DNA of 64,000 nt from Cryphonectria parasitica EP155 (GCF_011745365.1 NW_024468910.1:1-64000); one strand, 5' to 3'. Counted from the first letter of the stretch, positions 21,128-31,924 are shown. Numbers and translations: made by a program. Notes: generated by a model from the letters alone, not told the origin.

Positions 21128-22879
21128 TCATATACCATCATTGGTGGTAGCCGTGCTGTCTGATGTAGGTGCTGCGGAGCTTTCGGTGGAAGCCTTGGGA
21201 TTTCCATATATAGGACAACTTGCTTAGTAACTAAGAATGTGGCTGCACTGAAATTGCTTGGATTCCTTGTCATAGATGATTCATTTTTGAAAGGATGCCA
21301 GCCTGCAGCTGAGCCAGAGGTTTCGTGTGCGCCGGTGCTCCCTCATGAACGGGAGCTCGAAGATCTTCTCGTCTTCTTCGAACTTGTCCGAGTTGAACCA
21401 CCCGTCTGGGTACAGGCCTTCTACCCACAGATGGCCTTGCATGGTTCAGTCCTCAGGAAGGGGCCTGTTGGTGGGACGGGGGAATTCCTCTAGCTCGGTG
21501 CGCTCGAGGTCCTTGAAGTCAACAATAAGCAGATTCAAAAGGCGGGTGATCTGTGCTCATGGAAAGTAATTCTCGAGATGCTTCATTGCAGCTTCGTTCT
21601 TGGCTATATGATATATGTAGGTGAGCTGGATGTGTAGGTAGCTCATGATCTTGTTGTTGCCATAGCGATTGAACATGATATGGTTGCAATCTTTGATAAA
21701 GTCTCGAATTATGCCGAATATCTCGGATGGGACGGGTTCGCTATTCGTTTCTGTGCTGTTGGCTTCCGAGCCATTCATAGGCACATCACCCCCAGCATCC
21801 GCAGCATTCGCAGCATTCGCAGCATCCTCAGCTTTCTCAGCATTCTCAGCATTCTCAGCATTCTCTGTCTTGAGGGTAGTTAATGTAGCGAGGATGATGT
21901 TCTTATTGCCCTGTGCATTGGCATCCGTCTTGCTGTACTCTAGAATTGCATTGTTATTGGAAATCGCAATCTGACCGCTTATCGTGTTCCAGCCTTTAGT
22001 ATACTGCGAGATGATATGATCGAGGCGCGAGATAAACTCGGTCTTAGTTGTATTATAATCAGCCAGCATTCGGTCCACAGGCTCGGGAAGTGGCTTCTTC
22101 TCCTCGTTGGTATTAGAGATGATAAAGAGGATAGCATGTGACTTGACAAAAGTGAACTCCGAGATTGGCAGGTTGTGCTGGTTGTTATTTAAAATGGGAT
22201 CGAAAAGAGTGAGGATACTATCGCGTGCAGACTTGAAGAGATAGGCGATACATAGGCTCTTCGAGTAGTAGAAGAGCTGCTGATAGGCGTTGGGCTTGGA
22301 CAAGATCGCAAGGTGGTGGTAAAGGCGGCCAGTCTCAGGGGCCCTGTCGCTGGCCTTCGCGTACCAATATCTGCTGACGCCAGCTCAGATTTCCCTGTTG
22401 CGGATATCCTCGTCCTCGATGGCCATACGGTACCTGCTGAGGTCTCTCAGGCACTCGATCCAGGTATCCTCAAAGGATGGAACAGTCTCGCAGAGCAGGG
22501 CCATCATGGAGTAGGCCAGGTATATAAAGGTCAGCATGTGCTCCAGCGAGTCGGGCAGGCGGGCTCGAAGCAGCTCCAGGAACAAGTGGATGCTATGTCT
22601 CCACATCCTGGCCGGCATCGCGTACTTCTGAGACAGCCGCCGGAGGGCAGGCGATGCAGAAGGGTGCTGCGAGGCGAGGAAGAAGTCGTGGTGCTCATGA
22701 AGAAGCGTCCGGTGGAGAGCGATCAGGGCCTGCCACTGTTCATTGTTGAGCTTGGCGGTGCCGGCGGTATCGACCTCGGTACACTTGGACTCGACCATCA
22801 CAAGGCCGGCGTAGATGCCCTTGACCTCTGTTACAAGCTGCTCTTGTGAGATGGGCCGCGTCTCCGGCTGAGGAATCAT
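21128..22879 (-). pseudogene. Broken Est1-type DNA/RNA-binding domain gene
   Basis: From the ATG at 22879 one frame can be followed for about 583 codons to 21128, interrupted by in-frame TGA codons at 22382-22384 and near 21554, 21446 and 21294, and a TAA near 21240. Between them the protein is collinear: an N-terminal helical part with LHRTLLHEHHDFFLASQHP and MPARMWRHSIH, then FYYSKSLC, and a C-terminal part with FMREHRRTRNLWL. This matches my knowledge of the fungal Est1-type DNA/RNA-binding family, which is related to telomerase-associated Est1 and SMG proteins. A low-complexity Glu-Asn-Ala repeat lies near 21790-21870. TGA at probable Trp sites suggests G-to-A mutation. Confidence 0.7.
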
Positions 22880-23162
22880 GACTGTTACGGAGGCTGGTTC
22901 TTGCTCGTCCGCAGCTTGGGCAGCACTAGCTCAGGCTGCAGCGTGTTGTTGCCTTGCTGTCGCGCCTCTTGTTTTGTAATAATCTTTCAGCTGAAAACTT
23001 GCATATTTGAAGGATAGCACTTTGGGTCTGAACTGTTTTCTTATCTTTGATCTTTGCACAGGGCCTTATTGAAATCATTTATATGCGTCATGGCTCAACA
23101 CCTGGGAGCGGCACAGCCTTGCTGAAGAATTATTGTGTTGCGGTTCGAAGCAGTGGTGCGCG

Positions 23163-23199
<37 letters not shown>

Positions 23200-23969
23200 C
23201 TTCATAGAACAGATGTACAAATAGCTGGCCACAGGGAGCTAAGGGAGAAAAATCAGATAGACTTTACTCAGATACTAATTCAAGCTCTTCTGGTAATAAT
23301 GATAGAGTGATAGAGGAAGATTGTTGTATTACAAAAGCGAGGCTACTATGGGCTTTATATAGTAAACCAATCTTCTTGATAGTGCACAGCAAGCATGCAT
23401 GCAAGCAACCATTCGTTTGTAGAAAGATACAAATGTATCTATGTTTCTGCAATAGAGTAGCTTCAGAGTTTTCTATATTATTGGCTGGTTGCCTTGGCGA
23501 ACTACTTATGTATAGCAGGCACAGCGTGTTATTCAAAAGAGCCTTATCCGTGGCTTGAGATCACAAATATACTGAAAGTTTATCTCTGTTGATATCAACA
23601 TTGTACTTTTTAATTTAGCGCTTCTGCTGATTATGGATGCAGTGGATGAACAATGCCTACTGTAGTGCATGCTTGCTTGGGCAGAAGGTATGGCTTATGA
23701 TTTATAATAACATCAAGGGTCTGTCTGCTATCCGTTGCAATCTCGGGCTGCGAACCTGTTAAAACCTGCTTGGTACGAACCTTTTGCAAACATGAATTTT
23801 CAGCATATAGTACCGAAAATAACCTCTACTGTATTTACGACTATCTGGGAAGAACTTAAAGCTCCTTCTTCTTTCACTTTTGATTAAATCTACGAGCTTG
23901 CATCCCAATGATTTAAAATCCAGATTGAATCTGTTCTCCTCTCGTTATCTTTCCTGGATCTGTTCCTTG
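22880..23969. other. Intergenic, with a (GA)n microsatellite
   Basis: The only clear structure is a GA dinucleotide run at about 23165-23196. No gene could be supported. Confidence 0.6.
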
Positions 23970-24036
23970 GTGTCACGCTCCGCTGTTCCGGGTGGCCTGC
24001 TTTGTGACCTGCATGTTGGATGGGTTACTACATTTC
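23970..24036 (-). repeat. Family A LTR head fragment
   Basis: On the minus strand the sequence starting near 24036 reads TAACCCATCCAACATGCAGG and onward for about 60 bp as in family A LTRs, then diverges. It may be what remains of the 3' LTR of gypsy copy 2. Confidence 0.55.
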
Positions 24037-24594
24037 TAGCAGTGCGATTCACTTACTGCCTTTTTCTGAACCTATCAGTTTTTGCGAAGCTCTATCGTTC
24101 CGTTCGTTCCACGCTCTGCCTATGTAGTTTTGTGAGTTATTGCTGATCATCTCCGAGCTGATCGAGTTCTAACCATCGTGAGGAGCTCGAAACGTTCCTG
24201 GGGGATGTCGCGCAAACTATCATGACTCATATCTGGATGCAATCTATAATACGATGGGGATATAGAAGGAGGGTAGCTAAAGATGCATGGTTCGAGGTAA
24301 AGTTATGCAAAATAGATCATTATGGACTCGAAATCTAGTTTCGCCAACGCAGGCTAATGTGACTTACTTGCAACGATAAGTTTATTGGTGAAATTCTAAC
24401 GTGGCTCAGATGAAATGCGCATGGAACAGCCTTACAAAACCAGATCAAATGTTCAAGGGCGAGACTTTATCGCATAGCCTTGAAAGTGAGTAATAACATA
24501 ACACCGGGATAGGCATGAGGTACTCAATGATGCTAAAGATTTGTGAGTACCAAGCTGGCGATCGCTCTCAGAATAGCTTGACATTATGACTCAC

Positions 24595-27210
24595 TTACCT
24601 TCTCCATGTTCGGTGACTCATATGCCACCTCCCAGCATTGTGTCGTTCTATTTTGTTCTTTTTACAACTGTCGCATGTTCGTAGGATGTTTTCGATCTTT
24701 TTCCTGAGACCTGGCGGATTCCAGTATCTCTTGATTCGTTCGTAGGTGGCTCGGACTCCCTGGTGTCCGTGTGCCGGGGCGTTGTGTACATCCTTGATGT
24801 ATTCGTCTTGTTCTTCTGGGGTCATTTGTTCGGGGTTCCTTTCTTGGGGTCCTATTCTGAGGGTTGCTGCGAGTTCCCTGTGTGCGTTGATGAGGTCTCC
24901 TTGTTCGTTGAACGTAAAGATATCCTGTATTTCTTCCTCAATTTTGTCCTGGTGATCTGCTCTTCTGCTGAGAGCGTCTGCTCTGGCATTTTCCTTGCCT
25001 TGGATGTGGGTGATTCTGAAGTCAAATTGGGATAGGTACTCTGCCCATCTTACTTGTCGTCGGTTGAGGTTCTTTGTTGTTGTGAATGTGGTGAGGTTCT
25101 TGTGGTCCGAAAACACCTTGATCGTGTGTTTGGCACCTATAAGGTAGTGTTCCCATTCCTTGAATGCTTCCACTATTGCCATGAGTTCTTTATCTGGTAT
25201 GCCGTATCGTAGTTCCGGTCCATTGAGTTTCTTTGAGAAGTTAGCAACTATCTTTAGCTGTCCCTGTTCATCGCGCTGGTTGAGTTCTGCGCCAAGTGCA
25301 TAGTCTGATGAGTCGGTGTAGAGCTCGAATTCCTTGTATGGGTCTGCTTCTTTTAGGACTGGGTCCTTGGTGACGAGTTCTCTGATTGTCTCGAAGGCCT
25401 GTTTTTCTTCCTGATTCCATTGGAAGGGTAGGTCCTTTTTGGTGAGGTTTGTAAGGGGTTTTGCGATCTGGCTGTACTTGCTGATGAATTGTCAGTAGAA
25501 GTTAACATATCCGAGGAATGCTCTGGCATCCTTGATATTTTTGGGTATAGGCCAATCTCTGATTGCCTGTATCTTGTCTTTCTGCATCCTGATGTGTCCT
25601 GGCTCGATTGTATATCCGAGGTAGTTAACCTTTTGAACATGGAAGTGACTCTTGGTTGGTTCCACTAGGAGGTGTGCATCCTGAAGTGTTTGCAATATTT
25701 GTCGCACGTGTTGCTTGTGTTCTGTAAGGGTCTTGGAGTAGATGAGGATGTCGTCGAGGTAAACGATGCATGTGACGTCCAAGAATTCGCGGAGGATGTG
25801 GTTGATCATTTCTTGGAAGGATGCGGGTGCGTTGGTCAATCCAAAGGGCATGATCAGGTACTCGTAGTGTCCGTAGCGAGTTCTGAATGCTGTTTTCCAT
25901 TCTTCTCCTTCCTTGATGCGGATGTGCGCGTATGCTTCCTTGAGGTCTAATGCTGTGAACCATTGTGCTCCTTGTAGTCGGTCTCTGATTTCCTTGAAGA
26001 GTGGTAGAGGGTACCGATTTTTGATGGTTATGTCGTTGAGTTGTCTGTAGTCCACGCAGAGTCTGAGTTTGCCGTTTTTCTTTGGTACAAACAGGATTGG
26101 GTATCCTGCTGGTGATCGTGATGGTCTGATGTATCCCTTTTTTAGATTTTCGTCGAGGTACTCCCTGAGTGCCTCTAGTCGTGCTTCGTCGAGTCCGTAG
26201 ATAGGGAAGAATTGCGGTTGTGTCCCTTCTTTGAGTGGTATCTCATGGTCGTATGGGCTGTGTTCTGGAAGTCCTGTGTCTAACTTTCCTTGGAACAGTT
26301 TCGTGAATTCGTGGTACTCTCGTGGTATTCCAGCGAATGTTGGTACTGGTCCGTCCTTCTCCGTTTCTGCTATCTGGAGGAATAGGAGGTATCGTTGAGC
26401 GTTCTTTCTTTCGTTTGCCGCTTGCCTTTTCCGTAGGTCGGGGGCGGTGTCGTACCCCGCTCGGCTTTCGTATTTCCTTGTGATGTCTGGTGCTTTTGGT
26501 CGTGAGATTTCTTTGTGGTTCCAGAGTCCACATTTCTGTTGTCGCTCCGAGTCGGACCGTGTTTCTGAGGGTCGCTGTCTCGTTGTTTTCGTAACCTGCT
26601 GATGCCCTGGCGTAGTTTGTTGGGTCCATCGCTTGCTTGGTTCTTCTCCATGAGCCATCAGCCCTGCTGATTTGGAGGTACTAGTGGGTTCGTTTGAGGC
26701 CTCGCTTTTGGAGTGCGCTTCAGTGACTGAATCCGATCCTTCGCCTTTGATTGTGACCTTCTCATGGGTAACAGTATTGTCCCATAAGATCTGGCCAGTG
26801 GTCCAATCGATTCGAGGATTGTGCTCCCTGAGCCATGGTATTCCTAGTATCAGTTCGTGTTGTGCTGTTTCTGTGATGTCCAACGTAGTAGAGGTCGTTT
26901 TGCCGCAGATCGTGACTGGTAGGTGATCAGTCTCCATGTCGATAACACCTTGGCTGTAGTCGACGTTCGTTCCGTCCACAGTTCTGAGTACGTAGGTCTC
27001 CATTTTCTTGTGCCATGGGACCTTGTCCCTGTTGATGATTCGTGGGGATATGAAGTTTCCCTGGGCGCCACTGTCCAATAGTGCGCTGTACCGTTTTCCG
27101 TTGATTTCTGCCTTGAGTATCAGATGTGCTGTGTCGGCTCCCTGAGTCGCACAGAGGGACCGTGTCTCTGGTCCTGATCGTCTGTTGTCCCTTACAGGCG
27201 ATCTTGCTCT
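24595..27210 (-). pseudogene. pol: Gypsy pol, copy 2 (truncated, one internal stop)
   Basis: The frame runs from the -1 slip site (27210) through an aspartic protease motif (LLDSGAQG near 27080), reverse transcriptase (CVDYRQLND and VYLDDILIYS) and RNase H (TDSSDYALGAEL) to the integrase zinc finger (H...H and CDSCKKNK). A TGA at 25489-25491 in the Phe-Tyr-x-Gln-Phe block separates RT from RNase H; the frame is otherwise the same on both sides (309 bp to the next methionine at 25182). The last residues, after KIERHN, are foreign. The protein would lack integrase activity. Confidence 0.9.
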
Positions 27211-29258
27211 TTTGGGGCTCCTCGTGCCGCCTGCTGCGAGAGCTTCTTGGCTCCCTTTTGGCCGTGTTCGTGCCGTGTTTCCTGGAGGTATTGTTGATCC
27301 TCTCTTTTGAGCCTTTCAATGGTGGCCTGTTGCTGTTGCTGGATTCGATGCCAGTCTTTGATCTTCTTTGGGCCGTGGATGTCGCATTCTTCGTGCTTGC
27401 AATTCCGCCACTCGTCCCTTCTGACGATGCATTCCGCAGGAAATTGTTCTGGTAGTCCGATGATCGCGTAGCTCGATTGCTGGTTGATTTTGGTTTTGAA
27501 TCTGAGGTTTTCTTCGGTGTAGAGTGTTGTGGGCCTGTTTCCTTTTGGTCTAGTTGGAAACCAATTGTTGTTGACCTTGTCGGATAGATGGGTCATGCAG
27601 TTGTGAAAAACGCATGAGGTCCATCCAACCTTGTGATGATCGAGATGTCTGGGGGAGATTCTGAGGTCTTCTCCGTTCTTGGTTGACCAGTCGCAGTACC
27701 GAATCTTGGTGATGGCTTGTCTAAGCGGGATTCCTGGGATCCAATGCTTGGCGTTGAGTTGTATGGCCTGGGCGTGTTGTCCTTCTTCTTCTGTTATGTC
27801 GAGGACTCGCTGTAGAGTTTCTCCTAGTCTTAACATTGTGGGGTCGTTATCGAGGGTCTCTGACGATTCTGTTTCCCAGCCGTCTAGAGGCTGCTTGGCC
27901 GCTTGTCTTTCTTGTAGGTGTTCCCTGAACACTTGTTCTATGGTATCTGAGCAGTCTGAGTCGTTGCTGCTGAGTACTTCGTTGTATAGGGGACCGAGTT
28001 TCTTCTTTTCCTGCTGGTTCCGGCATGGGTTCCTGGGGAACCATCCTGATGCTTCTTTCTCGCTGAGGTGCAGTACGCAGTTATCATTGTGGCAAGCCGT
28101 CCAGCTGAGGCTGTCATGATTGTCGTCCGCTGCTTGCTCCGGAAGTCGATTGGGATCGGGGGTGTTGGTTGCCGGGTGTAGTGGACAATCTACACAGCAG
28201 TTGCAAGAAATTTCTGGTTCGTAATAGATCCGGCACTTGGTGTCTGTACAAGTGCACCGGTCTGTATATCGTGTGAGAACGTTGAGTTGTCGTTCTACCG
28301 TGTTTGCCTGTTGTCCTTCTGGGACTGGTTGCCATCGTGGTTTCTTAGGTTGTCGGCATTCCCGTGCGAAGTGGCCATGCTTTCCGCAATTGAAGCATTT
28401 AATGTTGCCATTCATTCGTCGTTGTTCATGTCGGTGTGCCGCATCGATTTCCATGGGGCCTGCATGTGTGGTTCCGCTGTAGGCCGTGCTGGGTCGTCCC
28501 TGGTTACCAGATCCTTTGTTGTGCTGGTACTTTTTCCCGGTATTAGCTTGTGTGCGAGCGATCCAGGGGATGTGGGCCTTTCCTTGTTTCTCCAACCTTC
28601 GCTCGTACTGTCTGTCGTCGATTTTCGTAGCGAGCGCAATGAAGTCTACTAGCTTCGTGGGTCGTTCGGCGCGTGCGAGGTCGTCCTTGACTTCGTCCTT
28701 GAGCCCGTTGTAGTACTGAGCGATGAGAGCTGCATCGTCCCACTGTAGGTGTGACGAGGCCTTTCGGAATTCCGTGGTGTACTTGGCCGCAGACTTGGTC
28801 TGTTTGAGTTTGAGGAGTTCTCGTTCCGCCTTGCGTTGTTCGTCCGTATCGCCGAAGGTGTCCTTGAGGGCTTGCTCGAGATTATCGAAATCCTGGAAGA
28901 TATGTTTCGTGTTTTTGTCCTGCTCGGGTTCGTTGTACTCGAAGTAGTTCCTTAGGGTAGGCTCGAACCAAGTGAGCGCGTCTCCCTTAAGTCTGGTTCC
29001 AGCGAAGATGACCTTATCGGCTTCCTTCGGGAACTTCTTTTCCTCGTGGTGGAAGTAGGCTTTGCATTGGGTCAAGAAGGCCTGGAGAGTGTGGCGTTCT
29101 CCACCGTAGGGCGCAGGAGCCTCCATCTTGTAGTGGAACTCCTTGCTGTTCGACTTCTGTTCCTCGAGTTCCTTGATACGCTTCGTAAGTGCTTCAATTT
29201 GGTCAGTAAGGTTAGTAGCGCTGCCGCTGACAGATCCAGTTGGGGTTTGGGGAGCCAT
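27192..29258 (-). CDS. gag: Gypsy Gag polyprotein, copy 2 (688 aa)
   Basis: The frame is complete. Residues about 15-40 form a short coil. Residues about 60-200 are a retrotransposon Gag capsid core. A CCHC zinc knuckle lies at 288-301. An unusually long 380-residue C-terminal extension carries three copies of a Trp-x2-Cys-x4-Cys-x2-His-x3-Lys motif (Trp386-Trp406, Trp546-Trp566, Trp617-Trp636) and a Cys-only version near 335-345. It ends in a Gln/Lys-rich coil. The stop at 27192-27194 lies 15 nt past a -1 slippery heptamer leading into pol. Gag packages element RNA into particles. Confidence 0.9.
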   Translation of the reverse strand: MAPQTPTGSVSGSATNLTDQIEALTKRIKELEEQKSNSKEFHYKMEAPAPYGGERHTLQAFLTQCKAYFHHEEKKFPKEADKVIFAGTRLKGDALTWFEPTLRNYFEYNEPEQDKNTKHIFQDFDNLEQALKDTFGDTDEQRKAERELLKLKQTKSAAKYTTEFRKASSHLQWDDAALIAQYYNGLKDEVKDDLARAERPTKLVDFIALATKIDDRQYERRLEKQGKAHIPWIARTQANTGKKYQHNKGSGNQGRPSTAYSGTTHAGPMEIDAAHRHEQRRMNGNIKCFNCGKHGHFARECRQPKKPRWQPVPEGQQANTVERQLNVLTRYTDRCTCTDTKCRIYYEPEISCNCCVDCPLHPATNTPDPNRLPEQAADDNHDSLSWTACHNDNCVLHLSEKEASGWFPRNPCRNQQEKKKLGPLYNEVLSSNDSDCSDTIEQVFREHLQERQAAKQPLDGWETESSETLDNDPTMLRLGETLQRVLDITEEEGQHAQAIQLNAKHWIPGIPLRQAITKIRYCDWSTKNGEDLRISPRHLDHHKVGWTSCVFHNCMTHLSDKVNNNWFPTRPKGNRPTTLYTEENLRFKTKINQQSSYAIIGLPEQFPAECIVRRDEWRNCKHEECDIHGPKKIKDWHRIQQQQQATIERLKREDQQYLQETRHEHGQKGAKKLSQQAARGAPKEQDRL
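27210..27216 (-). promoter_or_regulatory. Probable -1 ribosomal frameshift site (gag to pol)
   Basis: In the gag frame the bases read GC[C CCA AAA]G, a classical X XXY YYZ heptamer. Pol is open in the -1 frame from exactly this point, and the gag stop TAA follows after CAA GAT CGC CTG. The same position in the other copies reads T CCA AAA (42435-42441) and CTCAAAA (4985-4979), with the downstream TAA kept at least in copy 3. A downstream RNA structure was not evaluated. Confidence 0.7.
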
Positions 29259-29319
29259 CGTGTTTCCGTATTGTTCAAGGGGTATACACTGAACCGTTCT
29301 TGAACAAGAGTCGTCAAAA

Positions 29320-29767
29320 TGTAATGAGCACTGCAGTAATCCTAAGATTCCTAAGTACCGATTGGTTTTATGCTAACAAGAGCGATGTCGAAGTGTAAGT
29401 CCTTGAATACGGAAACGTACAAGTCCTGATGAGTATGCAAGTGTTCACTGCCTTTGGGGCTATCCAATTGTATGACAAATGAATACTTAGGTTGACGACT
29501 GAAGAGCTATGTACTGAATCTATCTACTGGTAATGAACGTGTCCTTATATATCCAGCTCTTCGTCGTGGTTCCTGCTGGATCGATAGGATCGATGTCGAT
29601 TCTATCTATTCCCTGATCGATGGGGTCGATGTCGATTCTATCTATCCGCTAGTAACCCTAACCCTTGGTTACGTAATAAGTGCCTTGTCAGGATGTTGGA
29701 CCCCTGGCACGTGTTCCCTGTTACTCGTGTCCTGTTCTGTGACCTTCATGTTGGATGGGTCATAACA
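29320..29767 (-). repeat. Family A LTR, 5' LTR of gypsy copy 2
   Basis: 448 bp from TGTTATGACCC (29767) to ATTACA (29320). It contains AACCCTAACCC at 29654-29664, a cassette in which ATAGATAGAATCGACATCGA occurs twice, then GAGCTGGATATATAAGG as the promoter region. It stands head to head with the LTR at 29768-30184. No canonical tRNA primer-binding site beginning TGG follows it. Confidence 0.92.
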
Positions 29768-30184
29768 ACAGGGAACGGGTTCAACACCCTAGGGACCAAA
29801 ATAAGGCTTACATAATCAAGGGTTAGGGTTACGGATGGATATGTAGGATCAGGAACATATCCAACATATCGGATCAGTCGGATCGACAACATATCCAAGC
29901 GATCCAGCAACGACCAACAGGACCAACGCTACCAACAGGTCTGAAGAGCTGGATATAAAAAGGACACGTTCATTCCCCATTAGATAGATCTTGTACATAG
30001 CTCTTCAGTCGTCAATCTAAGTTCTAAGTACACACACACTTGGAAGCCCCAAAGGCAGTGAAGACTTGCACAGATTTACTCAGTTACATTTCCGTATTCA
30101 AGGCCTATACTTTGACATCGCTCTTGTTAGCATAAACCCAATCAGTACCTAAGGAATCTTCGGATTACGGCAGTGCTCATTACA
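29768..30184 (+). repeat. Family A LTR, plus-strand solo copy lacking its first ~45 bp
   Basis: Homology starts at the ACAGGGAAC word and runs through GGGTTAGGGTT (29820-29830), an ATATCC/GGATC cassette and GATATAAAAAGG to the terminal ATTACA at 30184. No gag follows; a J-domain relic begins directly after. The two head-to-head LTRs suggest insertion of copy 2 into an older LTR. Confidence 0.85.
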
Positions 30185-31132
30185 CTCTCACAGAATCACT
30201 TGAGCGAGCTGGCTGTCAGGTTGATTATTACTGCGTTCTAGGCCTAAACCCATTTGAGGGACCAATAGATAGAGAGCAAAAGGCTAAAATTCGAAGAAAA
30301 ACCAAGAAAATGCTTGCAAACGCAAAGAAAGCCGACTATCACGAACCCGGCTGCTGGCCCTGCCCTGGTCATCCTAATCTCGAGGGTTAGGGTTTATCAC
30401 GTGATCCTGGTTCCAGATAAAACTCTGTTCCTGTTAATCCTGTCTGTCTGTTCTGCATCGTAGCTCTTCGAGCTACGTCTTGACAACCAGCCTGTATCTA
30501 CCTAAGATAGTGCCTGTCTGTAGCAATAAAGCCCTGCCCGCCCAACGCCTTCTTCCCGCCTGCTAGCTATCGTGACACCGACCCGAAACCTTCAAAGGAA
30601 GCAATTAGTAGTAAGCCTAGCATAAATACAGGTAATTGTACCAAACTGACTTTGTCTTAGTGGTCATTGATGCTGTCAATACACTTACAGATCCTGAAAA
30701 GAAGAAGGATTATGACGAAAAGTTTCGAGCTGCTTTCGGGAAGGATAGGACTATGAATGAAAAAGAATATTATCCCGGCCAAGACGAGGATAAGAATATT
30801 TAATCAGACTAACAACCTCATAAAAATCTTATTCCAGATACCAAGCCAAAGACTCCAATTGTTAGTGCTAATAACCAGATGAATCGGGATCCGAAAGCTA
30901 AGAGACTGAATAAATACCAGAAAAAGCCTAATTCAACTAATTAAGCAGATCTAGAATCGCCGGAGAAGATACAGTTAGCTAGAGAGCAAAGATAAGCATC
31001 GAAAGAAGTCAAGCAAAACCGAAGAAATATATTTAACAAGAACTCTTTATGCAGAACGAGCCCGAGGAGGTGGCTGATGCTGAGTCCTCTCTGAGCAACC
31101 CTCCCTCGTTTAATGACGACGATGAGGCCTGA
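30185..31132 (+). pseudogene. Broken J-domain (DnaJ-like) protein gene
   Basis: From about 30196 the frame reads ESLERAGCQV then DYYCVLGLNP, a typical J-domain start, and a basic helix (IRRKTKKMLANAKK) ending in Asp-Tyr-His at 30342. About 230 bp of unrelated sequence intervene. The frame resumes at 30574 with Asp-Thr-Asp-Pro, then helices III-IV (EAISMVIDAVNTLTDPEKKKDYDEKF) after removal of a canonical 50-bp intron (30611-30660, GTAAGC...CTGAC...TTAG). Several TAA/TAG stops follow. The tail frame ends at TGA near 31130. The insertion sits in the His-Pro-Asp loop needed to stimulate Hsp70. Confidence 0.72.
30343..30573 (+). mobile_element. Insertion (possible solo LTR) in the J-domain relic
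   Basis: The roughly 230-bp block interrupts the HPD loop. It contains GGGTTAGGGTT (30384-30394), a GATAAAAC box and an AATAAA signal near 30523, as a short LTR might. Its exact ends and target duplication are unresolved (TATC is present on both sides). Confidence 0.45.
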
Positions 31133-31170
31133 TGTTATAACCCATTCAACATGCAGGTTACGACAAGGCG
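31133..31170 (+). repeat. Family A LTR head fragment
   Basis: The sequence starts TGTTATAACCC and matches the first 35-40 bp of family A LTRs, then passes into LINE sequence. It sits immediately after the J-domain relic. Confidence 0.7.
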
Positions 31171-31179
31171 TAGGAGGCC

Positions 31180-31860
31180 AGGTGGTCCCCTGGCCCTCTT
31201 GGCATCCCGGGCAACGAAGAGGTGGACAAACTGGCGAAGTGGGCATTGGACCCTCAAAGCACGGAAGACCAGGTCGACGAAGGACCGGCCATAGTCTTGT
31301 GGGCGAAAAGAGCTAATAGGCGCGAAAGGAAGGGTCGCCTCAACCACTGATGGTCAACAAGCCAGCCAGATACTTACTAAAAATGGGGGCTCAGGGTCAA
31401 GACGAAACCCTCAGAACTGGCGCTCTCGAGAGGCCTGTTGCACAGATATCTCGCAGAACGATCAGGACACAGCAACTTCGTCCAATACCCTGAACAGTTC
31501 AAGCATGCAGACACAGGCCAGCTCTGTAAGTGTGGAGAGTAGCGACAATAGGGCCACTTCGTGAGGTGCGCTGGCGCTAGAAGGTTCAGGCCGAAATGGC
31601 TTAGATGCGGACGGGAACTGGAGAACATGCTGGGACAACTAGGATGGCCTTCGTTCCGCGATTATGTGCGAGACCCAGGCGTCTACGATGCTCTCCCTGT
31701 CGGAAGCAAGGGGGAAGCAGAGTGAGAAACAACTTCCTTTGTTTTATATTTCTTTTGTACAGCAACATGTTGGTAACCAGGCCAACCGTCTATATGCGCC
31801 GCAGGAGGCGAAGGGATAGGAAACAAGAGCACGAAGTGTACTTAGCCTAAACTCGATACA
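31180..31860 (+). mobile_element. 3' end of a Tad-like LINE (RNase H and C-terminal zinc finger), decayed
   Basis: One frame (about 31200-31725) reads GIPGNEEVDKLAKWAL, the end of a LINE RNase H domain, then RGLLHRYLAERSGH and a Cys/His finger (CKCGE...GHFVRCAGARRF). TGA/TAA/TAG codons interrupt it four times. The frame ends at TGA near 31725; the next 130 bp are probably 3' untranslated sequence. The 5' part, including reverse transcriptase, is absent, as is usual for truncated LINEs. Confidence 0.75.
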
Positions 31861-31924
31861 CAGACGTTAATACACACACCCACACAGATCACACAGAACA
31901 AGTTGGAAACAGCCAGATTGCTAT

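Larger units (their letters stand above)
24595..29767 (-). mobile_element. Gypsy chromovirus copy 2, least damaged, 3'-truncated
   Basis: From right to left it carries a 5' LTR (29320-29767), a short leader, gag (29258-27192) and pol (about 27210-24595). Pol stops inside integrase just after the zinc-binding HHCC region, and the sequence beyond is unrelated, so catalytic integrase core, chromodomain and 3' LTR are lost. GC content is normal and only one in-frame stop was found in pol, so it was largely spared by RIP. Confidence 0.92.

Noticed and set aside
24037..24594. Possible remaining integrase or chromodomain of gypsy copy 2
   Set aside because: The sequence left of 24595 does not match the integrase or chromodomain regions of copies 1 and 3 in any frame I read.
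26243..28482. Numerous frames of 60-150 codons on both strands in gypsy copy 2
   Set aside because: They overlap gag and pol, which carry the recognised domains.
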